A DNA stretch of 64,000 bases. Origin: Lentinula raphanica. Its lineage: Eukaryota > Basidiomycota > Agaricomycetes > Agaricales > Omphalotaceae. The notes below the pieces were generated by a model. That model saw nothing but the letters and a program-made list of their open reading frames with translations. It made no database searches and was not told the origin of the DNA. The translations under genes were made by a program, and so were the position numbers. Within the stretch, counting starts at the first letter, position 1. Every line of letters begins with the position of its first letter. Below, one piece after another: positions 1 to 11,396 of the stretch. The stretch lies in the NCBI GenBank assembly GCA_027919835.1, contig JANVFP010000061.1, forward strand, positions 1 to 64,000, read 5' to 3'.

Positions 1-133
1 TGGCAAAATCTACTAGGGGCCGTACACGAGTTCGTACAAAATGACCCCCAAAACTTGCTGCCAGGTTCGTACAAAACAGGCCAGATTTGAGTTGGTTTCG
101 TGTATGACATCTGGGTGTATTATCACGGGTCCT
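1..133 (+). mobile_element. Right end of a MITE, cut by the window edge
   Basis: This stretch matches the last 130 bases or so of the complete 422-bp element at 60,415-60,836. It carries the same direct motif TTCGTACAAAA (twice here), the GGCCGTACAC box, and ends in GTATTATCACGGGTCCT, the terminal inverted repeat of that element. The element stops inside a HECT-like coding sequence; the next eight bases, ATGGAGAC, match the expected 8-bp target duplication seen for the complete copy, but the left flank lies outside the window so it cannot be checked here. An 8-bp duplication fits hAT-like or KDZ-like mobilisation. Confidence 0.8.
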
Positions 134-560
134 ATGGAGACTCGTATCACAGGACTGAGGAGATTATTCAAAGCTTCGAATCGATTATATCGATTATCAC
201 CCAAGATAAGCGATGCCATGGCAGACGCCATGGAATCAATCTCCCAGCATTAGCCGATCAAGGGTTTCCTGAGGTTTCCTGCTCTCTTTTGGGAGTTTTT
301 GGAGGGTTCAGAATTACCGCCTCCCCTGACTATGCAAGGATTACGAGACAGGTTCGCGGACGTTGTATCGTATGCGAAGGTTCTGCTGGGCATCCACTGG
401 AGTGCCTCATATCTTCCTGGACGATCCTACAATCAAGGTATGAGATTATCCAAAGATCAGAGCCGTTTCTCACAGGTCATAGGTTTGGTACTACTATGTA
501 TGCCTGAGAGGATATTTATCAGTACAGCAGGCCTATTGAGAAAATCAGTGTAGCATGCAA
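134..560 (+). pseudogene. HECT-like gene remnant (C-lobe region)
   Basis: The sequence aligns along its length with 20,135-20,470 of the intact HECT-like gene (LIETRITGEYSKL through PPPLTMQGLRDRFAD to MRMFCWASTGVPH), but the reading frame changes several times. The segment encoding the SLDDVSQKG region is missing, and after the intron-like stretch near 440-490 the sequence jumps to the 3' flank without the final exon that carries the catalytic-type cysteine motif. Its 5' part is separated by the MITE at 1-133. It is a dead fragment of the same family as 17,286-20,768 and 48,984-52,355. Confidence 0.75.
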
Positions 561-919
561 TTCGATCGGACTGGTTTATGTACTTACGGTTGCCGTTCGT
601 GTTGTGTTCGAACATTACACTTGCATAGACCAATGCTTTAATCTTCCTTGAGCCTGAGATTCTACAGCGTCATTTGTATCATCTCAGTGGGACATATAAT
701 ACAACGTCAAGATCCAAAACTAACACCAGTTCCGAATCTAATACTCAAGTTTTATGTACATACTGTTCGAACTAACAAGATAGCAAAGGGAAGGTTGATT
801 TGACTAATTGGCTTGAGAGGCCATGTAAGTAGAGGTATGTATAAAATGCTCCAACATACGCAATGGAAGATGCCAAGATATCATATCATCCGCATCAAAA
901 TCTTGAGGTCCTATAGCTA
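561..919. other. Intergenic, no gene seen
   Basis: No open frame or repeat of note was found. It is AT-rich sequence between the HECT remnant and the 3' end of the minus-strand Cys-rich gene. Confidence 0.4.
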
Positions 920-2700
920 TCATGATGGCGTGCCAGAGTTTGCCTGATACATGTGCCCGATACTATACTGTTCGGGATGAGAGTACGCTCCATCTGCGGT
1001 TCCCCCCTCCCACGTGTGTGACGGGGGCGGAGAAGCCTTCAAGTTCACGTCCTCAAATTGAGTAAAGCTTTCTGGTGAACACGCTTCAGCTCCTTGTTCA
1101 GCGTAATCAATAACGCCCGCACTCCAGCTGCGCGTGAGCAGCGGCTTTGCAACCTCCGGAGGTCCTGGATAAGAGGAAGAGCGTTGAACAGCGCGCGTGG
1201 AATCAATCAGGGAGTCCGATCGTCGACTCATCAAACTATGATAGTCATAATTGGCCTGCCCGTCAGTGTTATAGCGAGGGGTTCCTCCACTGTAGTAACT
1301 TTCCAATGATTGTGAAGGTGGGTGTGTAGAAGAGCGGTCATAGGGTATGGAATAATACACTCGATTCCGATTGGTTACTGAAGTAAGTTGTCCTGGATTG
1401 CCTGATAACACGATTACTCGTAATATACATCGGCAGAGAAATATGAGGACCCACCATAAGGCTGAGCATCTGATACATCGCATGCAGACGAGCATAAATC
1501 CACCTCGGAACCTCGATAGTATGAAGGAGGAACCCTATGTAAAACACTCGCAGAAGGCAAGCGAGACGGGGCCGTAGAATGATACGAACGCGGAGGTAAA
1601 GCGTGATGGTTCAGAGCCATACTATTACCACAAGCTTCTTGTTGCCCCAAGCCTTGCTGTTTGTTCTCCCACTGTGACATGGCAGGAACATGGGACACGT
1701 AGGGAGCTGTAGGATATGGATTCGAAGCAAGTTTGGAGGGAAGTGTTGATCTAGTCTCGTCTGGAGATGCATTTCCATCGTCTGCCAGGGTGATATCGAG
1801 ATCATGAGAGGGGTATTCATTTCTGGAGACTTGAGATCTATTTTCTCCCGGGCGACTGATTGGCCCAACTTGAAGGCTCTGCGGTCGATTAGAATGTGTA
1901 TCGGTTGAGAAATGTCCACTTACACCAGCCTCTGGGGACCCCAGTTCATCGCTGCTGCTACTCCTACTAGGACTGCCGGGGGGTTCAACCACTTTCGACA
2001 TTTGCTAGCGAGTTTGCGTGAGATAAAACGATGCAACTGCATTGATGCATGATTATCTTACATCCATTTGTACAGCCTCTCTGAGAGGCTTCAGTAGCTC
2101 ATCCTCCAAAGATTGTTTGTGCCAGGCCAGTAGGACGTCGTATTGTTGTTCAGTGATATCCATGAGATCCAGAACACGTAGCTTTTTGACTACAGCCACG
2201 CGTGTGCATTTGACGTACGGGGGGCAATTGCTGCACTGAAGGCAGTAGCTCGAACCTCGCAAGGCTTCTTCCTCGTTTCGCATTGCTCGCATCCCTGTGT
2301 AGTGCATCGTAGAGAATCAGTTCCAAGATAAATCGTAGATTTATATTGTAGATACGAACAACATGGCGATACCTCACATTGAGTTCGCGTCTTTCCTTGA
2401 GTGAGCCATGCTTTTTGTATATGATAGCAAAGGTTTTCTTGAGCTGTTCCATGACGCCTTCTGCGTCGGAAGAAGCAGCAGCACTGGCGCAATGGTATCA
2501 ATCGAAGTTTCATCGTATATTATACGTCGAAGCCTAGGAACACGACCTTTTCGGTGCTCTGAAGCCTCCCTTTGGTATGGATGCTCCATGCGGACTGGTA
2601 AAGATGGTCGTCGTGAAAAAAGTGAGTTGTAGTATAGATCTGCGGGTTTTGTGAGAACGACGTCGGCACTAGTCTCCCCTAGGCAGACTCTTGTAAGCAA
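920..2700 (-). CDS. Cys-rich, Ser/Pro-rich protein, possible Zn-finger regulator, likely frameshifted
   Basis: I do not recognise a precise family. Read from high to low coordinates, one exon encodes an alpha-helical stretch (SDAEGVMEQLKKTFAIIYKK). After a probable intron (about 2,310-2,362) comes GCEQCETRKKPCE, and in a neighbouring frame CLQCSNCPPYVKCTR. Paired CxxC...C blocks of this kind occur in a large basidiomycete family of putative DNA-binding proteins. A helix (EQQYDVLLAWHKQSLEDELL) and about 350 residues of low-complexity Ser/Pro/Tyr-rich sequence follow, ending at a stop near 920. The two Cys blocks are in different frames, and the join near 1,410-1,440 is also out of phase in my reading, so this is probably broken or mis-read at two introns. 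Confidence 0.4.
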
Positions 2701-3174
2701 AGCTTACTGAATTAGACACTGCATAAATGATGATGCTTGTTATTAGTACTGGTTCTCTATGCAGTGGCGGAGCCACGGCTTATCATGGCTTCGCTCAATG
2801 ATTACATAAATTCGGCGATAAAGTCACTGTGCATCAAATTTTCGTCAGAGGAAGGAAGGAAAATACTCGGCTCCACCCGAAAACAAGTTGGTATACAGTA
2901 CACTATACCCTACTATACCTCCTCAATTCGTTTCAAAACTTGAGATACAACACTATAAAGCACAAAACCACAGATGTGGGGTCCCGTAAGGGAACAGCCG
3001 GGCCCTACTCTTCTGGAGGCTTCCAATAAATTCGGCGAAAAAGTCGCTGGCATCAATTTTTCGTCAGAGCTTCTGGTGAGTTTTGCAAAAAAAGAATATT
3101 CAATTCAGGTTAGTGCCTCAGGCCTCATCAGTCATCTCCTTCTGTAAAGAAAGAAGCCTCTTTTCAATGTATTA
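2701..3174. repeat. Intergenic with a direct repeat pair
   Basis: No gene is seen. Two copies of a roughly 45-base sequence, TAAATTCGGCGA..AAAGTC..CTG..CATCAA..TTTTCGTCAGAG, lie at about 2,808-2,852 and 3,027-3,068 in the same orientation and differ by a few bases. They may be the remains of a small tandem duplication or of long terminal repeats too decayed to name. Confidence 0.45.
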
Positions 3175-3770
3175 TTGCAAGCGAAGCGAAGCAAGTGGGT
3201 TCATGTGAGGACAGAGTGATGTCCTCGGAGTTTGTACTTGTTTGTAAAAGTCGGGCACCCAGATAGATTTTCATGCTCGTTCTGACATATATGCTTGATT
3301 TCCCGCTCAAACCTTGGTTCATCTCGCTCTCAAAGTATGCTCTTGGTGAATGAAGAAAGTGTTCGCTCTGTTTTTGAACGGTGTTATGACTGCAAAATGA
3401 GCAGTTTGTCTTCGGAGAGGTTTGGACGCTTTCATGATCAAAACCCTCAAGTGAATTTTGTGCTCTTTTTCTTTGCTAATGTGAACGTCTACAGGCTGTT
3501 GTGTACTTCCTGTAACCGCTTCTCAAAACCCATTGTCATCTCGTTCATTCACTTGCAGTGGCACGCGCACTGCCGAACCATGAATGGTATCACCACTGTT
3601 GTAACTTTCTCCAGCATTTTATGCTGTTCTAGGACTGTGCATGCAACTCGTGTATATTGTGTATACAATGAACATATAATATTGTCGCTGCTCAATCAAA
3701 TCACAAATTATGAGTAAACACCAGTTCGTGCTTCCTTCGCGAGCACCAAACCGTGTGCCACTGTTACTTT
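3175..3770 (+). mobile_element. Interspersed repeat family R1, copy A
   Basis: The copy starts TTGCAAGCGAAGCGAAGC, runs through a GTTCATGTGAGGAC box, and ends GCTTCCTTCGCGAGCACC followed by a short palindrome (CCGTG..GCCAC) and TTAC. The same two ends occur at five other places in this window. The two ends share an imperfect inverted match (GCGAAGCGAAGC against GCGAAGGAAGC). The middle diverges strongly between copies and has no convincing coding frame. It looks non-autonomous; it could be a MITE or a Helitron-type element (see copy D). Confidence 0.7.
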
Positions 3771-3772
3771 AC

Positions 3773-4250
3773 AAGGTATTCACCGTAGCACGGTGATGTG
3801 CTCGCGAAGCTTAATCCTAGTTGAGAGTGATTTTTAATGAGGCTGATTGAGTACTCTGAAAAGTATTTGAGTAGATGAAGGGGAAAAAGCACAAAACTCA
3901 CCCAGATGTGCCGGCACCTCCGAATCTACCAATTTCTCCCAGTAAAACGCACGAAGCTCTTGGAAGAATCACATCGTTCAAAAGTGTGTAGACTGGTTCG
4001 GGCACTTGAGGCGAGCATACTTCTGAGAGCATTAGGAAAAATATGAGGATTGATCAGAAGCAGGCATACTGCAGGCATATATCAAGCATATATCTCAAAA
4101 CGAGCAAATTCTATCGTTCCCCCGGAAATCCAAGCCCGCACCAATATTGTAATCATTCGTTTGCCTTGCGCCGTTTTTGCCAAACAAGTACAAACTCAGA
4201 CCACACTCTACGGTCCTCACATGAACCCAGTTGCTTCGCTTCGCTCGCAA
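3773..4250 (-). mobile_element. Interspersed repeat family R1, copy B1
   Basis: Reverse orientation: the palindromic end (CACCGT..ACGGTG, then GCTCGCGAAGC on the plus strand) is at the low coordinate and the TTGCTTCGCTTCGCTCGCAA end is at the high coordinate. It abuts copy A on the left and copy B2 on the right, so three members sit head to head and head to tail. Confidence 0.7.
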
Positions 4251-4857
4251 TAAAGTAACCGTGGCACACGGTTTGGTGCTCGCGAAGGAAGCTCAGAATC
4301 CTGGCTCTTGGTACACATACTAAATGTGCATTGTACATTAGGCTATTTCAGAGTTGTAGTGCTTAATGGAGAGAAGAATGACCAAGAAATTGAGTTGTGA
4401 ACAGAGACGAAGTGAGATGAGAATGTCAAGTCTTCAGTACTCAGCCTTTGAAAGTTGGGCCGCCATTGAGCAATGTTCATGAGCACCGAATGCGGTCATG
4501 ACAGAGAATCTAGCAATGCAGAAAGCAGATCTATCATGATGAACAGAGAGAAAGAGCGCAACAACTCACTCGATGGCGGCACATTCCATTTCTTCAAAAT
4601 CTCCTTGAAAGCGTTGCCAAACGTTCAGATTTTGGTCTTTTTGCACCAATCAAAGCCCACAGAACTCAAGCAGCATCCACGTCGAGCATTCAAATCTGAG
4701 CCGTTCAGAGAAAAAGAGCAAGAAATGAACGGGAAAACGAGCATATATTTCAAAATGAGCAAAAGTTATCGCTGTCACGCAAGATAACAAACAAGTACAA
4801 ATTCAGACTTGACTCTCTTGCCTCACATGAACCCAGATTGCTTCGCTTCGCTCGCAA
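4251..4857 (-). mobile_element. Interspersed repeat family R1, copy B2
   Basis: Starts with GTAACCGTGGCACACGG and GTGCTCGCGAAGGAAGC on the plus strand and ends TTGCTTCGCTTCGCTCGCAA after CCTCACATGAACCCAG, the reverse complement of the copy A layout. No gene is contained. Confidence 0.7.
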
Positions 4858-5253
4858 CAAGAGTTGGAGAAAGTTTCCGACAAGAGTCATAAATTGAAGA
4901 AACAATAAATGGGCTACAGGTTTCATTTTTCCTAGAGCTTTGCATACGTATGTCCTCGTATGTCCAGGTTATAAGTTGCGCGCGGCCAGGTTATGAATTG
5001 CAAGCGACCAGGTTATAAAGTTGCGAGTGGCCAGGTCGGGTTCTGTGGCCTGATATTTTACACGGGATAAGCGGGGAGAGGAGATATTACATAAAGGCGG
5101 ATGTCTTTCCATCTTCCTCAAGAGAAATAAGGGGCCTTGTACTTGACCCTCTTCTTAACTTCCTCATCTACTCCCCTTAGAGCTGGCAGATTTCCCAACG
5201 CAGCTAGGCTCAGGGCCACCTCTTTCATCTTCTTCAGCCCAAGCCCAACGACT
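4858..5253. repeat. Short minisatellite and upstream region of the dioxygenase gene
   Basis: About four degenerate copies of a 23-24 base unit built on GGCCAGGTTATAAGTTGCG lie at 4,960-5,037. The rest, to 5,253, is pyrimidine-rich sequence upstream of the TET/JBP-type gene and may hold its promoter; no defined element was recognised. Confidence 0.5.
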
Positions 5254-8200
5254 TATGACGACATCTCCCGGAGGCTCTTTCTTGGAAGGTCAAACTTTTG
5301 GAAATCCTTCGATTGAGAGAACAGAGATTGAGCGCTTGTGAACGTGAACTCCGGCTTAGAGAAGAACGTTTACAAGCACGGGAGGCTGAGCTGGAAGCAC
5401 ACCTTGCAGAGGTGAGTAAAGTTCCGTCGAAATCCCTCTCTCCGCGGTTGCCTACGACGGTGAACCTTCATCCTGGGAAAGGCAAGAACCTCTTGAAAAC
5501 AACGAAACCGAACCTTACGCCAGCGAACGCGGTGAACCACCCTTTGACGCCGATGACGAACCTCCATTCCTCAACTTAGAGCCTCTTACAGACATCAACG
5601 TTGAACGCGGCGCAGACGTACGATCCCTTTGCTGAACCTCTCTACAACGGCGAACGCAGTTCTGAACAACTCTTCGATGATGACAATGAAGAACTTCCCT
5701 TCCCCTTCCCCATCGTAGAGCCTTCCTCGGACGTCAATGTTGAACGCGGCGAAGACGTACCTGAAGACGTTTCAACTGATTACCACGGCGGAAGTGGTGA
5801 CGATCTTGGAGACGTTGACCTCTTACACCCATTGGTTAACGAAGATGATTTAGACCTTGTGTACCCGTACCCTGAAGTCTTGCCTGACGGGACGTGTGTC
5901 AAAGTCGGAGGAGCCTGCCTCAATCAAAGGAAGTTGAGGAGCAGGAGGGGAATATGATCGATGATTATGCGAGCCTCAAGGGGAAAGTACAAGCTCAGGT
6001 GAGTGTTCCACCCTTCTGTTGAGACAGTTATTCACAGATCATGGAAAGCAGCGCGGCTCGCGGAAAAGGTCTAGAGAGGAGGAAGTAGAAGAAGAAGGTG
6101 GTGGTAACAACGTGGCTGGAGATGACCCACCTCCGGCTGCTCATCGTGGAGTTTGTGGTCGAGGTGGGGTCAGTGTAGCTGCTTCCAAGAGAAGGAAAGT
6201 TGCTGGCGAGAACCGGTCATCCTCACAAGACCACGAATTTGTTGAGATTTCCACACCAGCTTCTCCTAGCAATGAGGTATTGGCTCAAGCCAATTCTTTA
6301 TTGATAGAGATAGCCACTGGTAAAGGAACCACTGCGGAGTCGGACGATTGTGATGCCTGGATTCAAACGCTTAGGGAAAATCTGGGTGGCATGGAGTGGG
6401 AGGAGGAGGAAAGTTTGGGTGAAGATACCCTCTTTAACTTGGCTAGGCGTTGCTCTCGTGGAGATTCCTCAGATTTAGGAGTGACATTTACTAAGATGTT
6501 GAATGAACTCATGATCGCTGCAAAAAAATCAACAGGTGCTTACCACGTTTTGTTTTTTGGAAGACTCTTACCTTTTCTGAAAACGCTGACTTGGGCAGTG
6601 TGCTTCTTTTCCAGGCTCTGCATCGCCCAACATGTAGGCCCTGTGCCAAGCCAGTTTTAAGAACTCTGATGGAACGAGGAATTTCTCTTCATTCATCCTT
6701 TAATTGGCTCAGTGCTGGCATGCGTTGGGCTAGGCTGGCCGCTGCAGGTAAGTCTATGCGGTTAGGCAGAGAAGATGAATTAACGAACATTTTCAGGAAC
6801 CGTATACTTGCTGATAATCATATCGTTAAAATCTGGGCTGGCTGCTGAATTGAGAGGAAGAACAGTTTCTTGTAACGTTGTGATAGCCCTGTCCAATCAG
6901 ATAAGGCAGCCCAAGACTCCTGGTAAGAATTGATGAATAGTTATTGTTCCTCCACCTATCTTTTACACCTGTTTACAGCCTTTCAGACGTTGATAAAAAC
7001 AGAATTAATTCCTTTGGTGATAAAGCTTTCAAGAACTATACCCCTCAAGATACCTGCGATGATGGCAGGCGAGGTGCTTCGACACTTCAACATACCTCCT
7101 TTTCTTGAAGCAGGAGACGTTGCAAATCTAGACCGTTACTTCAACTTGTTTGATTCTGAGCAGGTCCTATCGTTATCGACCATGACTATCTTTTGATATT
7201 CAGCCAATCTTTAGAACAGCTTTTACGTTGGACAGAAGCTCAGAAACATGGCAAGAGCTTATAACATACACGGAGAACAATGTCTCTCCTGGTCCTTTTT
7301 ACTCTCTCAGTCTCATCAACAACTCTGTTCTACGTGGAAGTCGAGACTTGGATGACCAACTGTAACCTCCGTTGATTTCAGGTACTTTGCTTTCTTTCTT
7401 TCTTTGATATAAATTCCTCTGACTTTTTTCTGCTTTACATTGTGAGGATGAAAGAAATTCTCTGCTTACTCAAGGCAATACATCTTTATTCGCGAACAGT
7501 CTGTCTTTCCTCAACGATTACCTCTTGATACAGTCCACTTCCAGTTACGATAGTTCTCAATCTTCCATGAAGAAAGAGAAAAGAAGATCTCCCTTTCCTG
7601 TTAAGTCAAAAGATCAGCGGAGAGAATGGACTCAGACCCAGAGAACGCACGCTTCGAACGGAAATATACCTTTAACATTAGAGGAGTTTGCTATCGGGGT
7701 ATTCGATTTCTTTACTTGGAAGATCATACCAGCTAACACTCAGTACCAGATGGTGGAAAGATATCATAAGGACAGTAAACGTACGTCGTAGGGGCTGACT
7801 TAAGAGCAATCAAAAATGGCTCCACTTACCCAGGGTATTGATCTAAGGGTAGGTTTTCGTCACTTTTCTGAAAACAAACTGTTCATTATTTGTTGAGAAG
7901 AGAACTTCAGGTTCTAGACTCTGATTCTCAGCTCATAGTCAACGTCGATAGTACCCTGGGGGTATCTAAGAGAGATCGTTTGATGACTGCTTTGCAAGCT
8001 TTTTGTGAAGTCGCTCCAGTCAAGCTAACTTCTCAAGATACTGCCAATCTACCTTCCACCCCTTACTTTCTTACATTTCACTTCATTTATCACGGGCGTT
8101 TTTGTCCAAAGGTAAGATTGTTTCAGAAAGATTAAAGCATTAAGGATTATCTGAACCTTTTAATCTCAGGCCAAAAATTTTCCTACAAAAATCAGTCTGC

Positions 8201-8740
8201 TGTTGATCCGCAACGTTTCTGGGAGGATGAATGCTTCTCAGCTTTTCGTATGGCCTCCCAAGGACATTCGAATTTTCCCTAATGAGTACAATTTGTTGTG
8301 TACCTCCTTGGAAGAGATTCTAGAGGAAGTTGTACGCAAGGTCAGAGTTCTTTATTAGATGCTTCAACCAGAACTCATCACGGTGGACTACTTAGAGACT
8401 ACAACGCCATCCAGATCTGTTTGAAGAAATCGAAACTTCCATAGGTGTTTTCCCCCTTCAGGATACTAATCCAGTCAAACCTTTCGGGAGCTTCGTTATC
8501 AATCTCAACGTGGTTACCTCTGCCCACAAAGACCGTTTTGATAAAGGTGGCTGCATTGTCCTCGTACTAGGAAAGTTTACTGGAGGTGGTCTTTGTCTAC
8601 ATATACGAACCTCACCTTGTACTGGACCTAAATCATGGAGACGTTGTCACCTTTCCCTCCCAGAAATACTCTCATTCTTTTCGCTAGGTAGCCCACTTTC
8701 AGAAACTTCTTTAGCACTGGAATCGTTGATGTGTCTTTGA
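5254..8740 (+). pseudogene. TET/JBP-type 2-oxoglutarate/Fe(II) dioxygenase gene, decayed
   Basis: Family members oxidise 5-methylcytosine or thymine in DNA and are expanded in basidiomycetes together with KDZ transposons. Blocks in order: an N-terminal coiled coil (5,298-5,413), an acidic region (5,440-5,950), a basic patch and Ser-rich region (6,030-6,530), a helical middle (6,600-7,790, with REWTQTQRTHASNGNIPLTL), NVDSTLG..KRDRL (7,940-8,000), and the catalytic core at 8,480-8,720: PFGSFVINLNVVTSAHKD, KFTGGGLCLH, then HGDVVTFPSQKYSH. The H-x-D iron motif is visible (AHKD). Just after LCLH four extra bases (about 8,604-8,607) shift the frame, and a stop follows SHSFR where the distal His/Arg part should be. 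Another frame break lies near 5,615. The gene is not expected to give an active enzyme. Confidence 0.75.
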
Positions 8741-9371
8741 TTTATGTCCATAATGAGATAAAGACCGTTCTGGGTATAAAAACGCTGGCTTCCCGTCTTT
8801 TCGAGCTCTGTCCCTTCTCTCCCGTTCTTCCATCTGCTCGATAATCTGCTCAATAATCTATATCCTGACTCATTATGTCTACAACATCAGCAAAAGAGCA
8901 CGAATATTATAATGGCATTAGATTCCCTATTATTCGCAATAACCCTTGTCATGGTGGTAGCAGATTATTTCTCAAAGGTTCCCTTTATAGCAGTGTTGTA
9001 ACGGTATTATAACAAACCTGCCATCCGCTATAGCAGAGCTGTCATCCGCTATAGCAGACCTGCAATCTGCTATAACGCACTGTCATCCTTACAGTAGATT
9101 ATTACACATTTAACCACATTATAACAGTTTCCAGGTATATTATAACAGATTACAAGTATGATATAACAGATTATAGGCGTTGTTACCGATAGCAGCAGAT
9201 AACGGTTGCTTTCGTTGATATAGAATAAATATAATGCGATCATCATTGACAGTGCTCAATAGTACACACAGGAGCAGTATAGACAGCAGTAGCAAGCACA
9301 GGCAATCACATAAAGTGCGCGCGCGCACTAGAAAGAACAGAGAAATGTAAACATAGCTGTATCTGAAGACT
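8741..9371. repeat. Degenerate TATAACA / CATCCGCTATAGCAG minisatellite
   Basis: Between about 8,980 and 9,180 there are at least eight loose repeats of about 20-25 bases built on CATCCGCTATAGCAG and TATTATAACAG. A weaker stretch of the same TATAACA type is at 13,535-13,645. A perfect 16-base palindrome, AGTGCGCGCGCGCACT, is at 9,316-9,331. No gene is seen. Confidence 0.55.
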
Positions 9372-11329
9372 TCATTCGTCGCCGCCACCGTCACCATAAA
9401 AATCGTCGCCACCATTTCCTTGACCGCCATCGCCATCGACATCACCGTCACCGCCGTTATCATCATCACCACCACCTTCATCGACACCCTGATTCGCATC
9501 ACCTTGATTCGTGTCACCTTGATTCGCGTCGCCTAGTTGGTGATCGTCGTCCTGACTGTCATCGTCCTCAGGAGCAGAGCTTTCGGTGAATAGAGATGCG
9601 AATTCTGAGTCATTCGCAGGTGCTTCGGCTGTGTTTGGAACGTCGTGGAAGCACTCACTAAAGCACCATGAATATGTGTCAAAAATAGATGTAATCACGA
9701 ACCGATTCCAAAACCTGAAAAGAGATTCCTTCCACTTGTCCGAAGCATGCTCGAAGATACCCAAGATATTGAAGTAGAATCGGTCAAACTTGAATTTGCT
9801 GTCTGACCGAGTCCACGAAGAACGGCTTGAAAGGGCGAATCGTGCCTGATAAAGATGTGAGTAAAATTATAACATGAAAGTGCCAAATTACCTGAACGGC
9901 CACATAAGCGATGAGCTCAGGGCTAGACTGGGTGATTCCCAGGAGTAACGAGTTTGGTTTTCGAGCAGAACGCTGGCGAGGTGCAAAAGCTGCACCAGGT
10001 CCGAGTAAGATGCAACGGCAAACCTATACTGCATCTATCAGTTGACCCCACTATATAGCAATGATGCACTTACCAGGATCAGCAGACGGCCACGAAGCAG
10101 GCCACCCCATTTACTCTTGGAATCAAACTTGTTGAGATAATAAAGGAACATAGGAAGATCATCAGCAGTAAGAGGAATGCCATGCGACATGAGTGAGTTC
10201 AAAGTTCTACAAGAGCATCAGAGGTGATATCATGTTCATGAGAATTGAATACTTGCGTTTCGCGACGAGTCTCGTTGCTTCTGAGGAGAGCGTCTCGAAT
10301 CTTACGAAACGGGCAAAATAACGATGCGATCATGGGATGATTCACGCCTCGGTCACTTTTTGCATCGCAGAGGCAGGGAGGATCGAGAACGACAACTTCA
10401 TCCACATCGGGAAGAGCGTCGCTGTAGGTCTGGAAGACGTTAGGGATGAATTTGAGTACCTCACTCTTGAGTCGACTTGTATCGTTGCGGCGGGCTTCCG
10501 AGAATGCTTGATCAATCTAATGCAGAGTATATGAATCAAATTTATGGAACATAAGAATCACTTACTACGTTGACAATCATGTTGTATGTTGCCATATCGT
10601 CGTAGTTCAATGATTCGAGAAGGCGTTTGATACTGGGAGCGAAGGTGGATGCGATCTTGTCGTAGATGGTGAGCAACTGAGCACGTTCGGCTAAAACACT
10701 TGAGGATTGGTAGATTATACATGATATCACACTGAAGACAATATCGCGACTTACTCGTCATCTAGGTCTGATTCGTCGTCACTCGATTCTTCACCACCGG
10801 GCGCTCGGAGTGTCCTGGTCTTTGCTTTCATTTGCCTCGTTTCACGTTCAAGGCCTGATTCGAGGATGGCTGCTATATTCCGATACAACGTAAGGCACCG
10901 AGGCGCATATAATCCAATTTGCTGGTATGGTAAAAGGGTTTTGTATCTGCAAGTTCGACAAGGATCAGAGCATATACAAAGTCTGGAGTTAGAAAAAAGC
11001 ACGCACGATTTGGATTCGGCCTCATATTCAGCAGTTACTTCTTTTACAAACTCCTCGTATTTGCGCTTCTTTCTTCGTTCCAGTCTTTCTTGTTGTTGCG
11101 AGTCTTCATGAGCAGAATTTTGAGCTCTGGGCACTTGAGATTGCGAGTTCGTTTGAGTTGAGTTGCTAGCGGTTGAGATTTGAGGACGGGATGACGCAGG
11201 AGTCCTTGAAGAAATTTGAGGCGGTGAAGGTGGAGACGGCGATGGAGTCGGAGAGTTGATACGTCGGGCGTTGGTTCTCTTCGTTAAAGCAGATTTGAGA
11301 CGAGGCTTTTTCTTTGGTGGGTGAGCCAT
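9372..11329 (-). CDS. DUF6698-family protein, apparently intact
   Basis: A basidiomycete-expanded family of unknown function. From the ATG at 11,329 the protein has a basic, Pro/Ser/Gln-rich N-terminus (MAHPPKKKPRLKSALTKRT), a coiled segment (RLERRKKRKYEEFVKEV), then family landmarks YKTLLPYQQIGLYAPRCL, the acidic SSDDESDLDD, SRLKSEVLKFIPNVF, GIPLTADDLPMFLY, KWGGLLRGRLL, LILLGPGAAFAPRQ, SPELIAYVAVQ and ARFALSSRSSWTRSD with FYFNILGIFE. The C-terminus is an acidic tail with GDANQGDTNQGDANQG repeats and a Gly/Asp run. About six introns splice in frame; the one at about 10,204-10,249 works only if a GC-AG donor (GCAAGT) is used. It has no obvious functional partner here. Confidence 0.7.
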
Positions 11330-11396
11330 GATGAGAGTATGAGAATAAGAAGTGAAAGGCGTGAATTCATACCCAACCCAAAGGCTTTATTAATAT

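Noticed and set aside
3295..3717. 140-codon open frame in R1 copy A
   Set aside because: Not conserved in copies B2, C or D, so it is a chance frame in a non-coding repeat.
8980..9180. CRISPR-like array
   Set aside because: Repeats are degenerate, adjacent and without uniform spacers, and the organism is eukaryotic.
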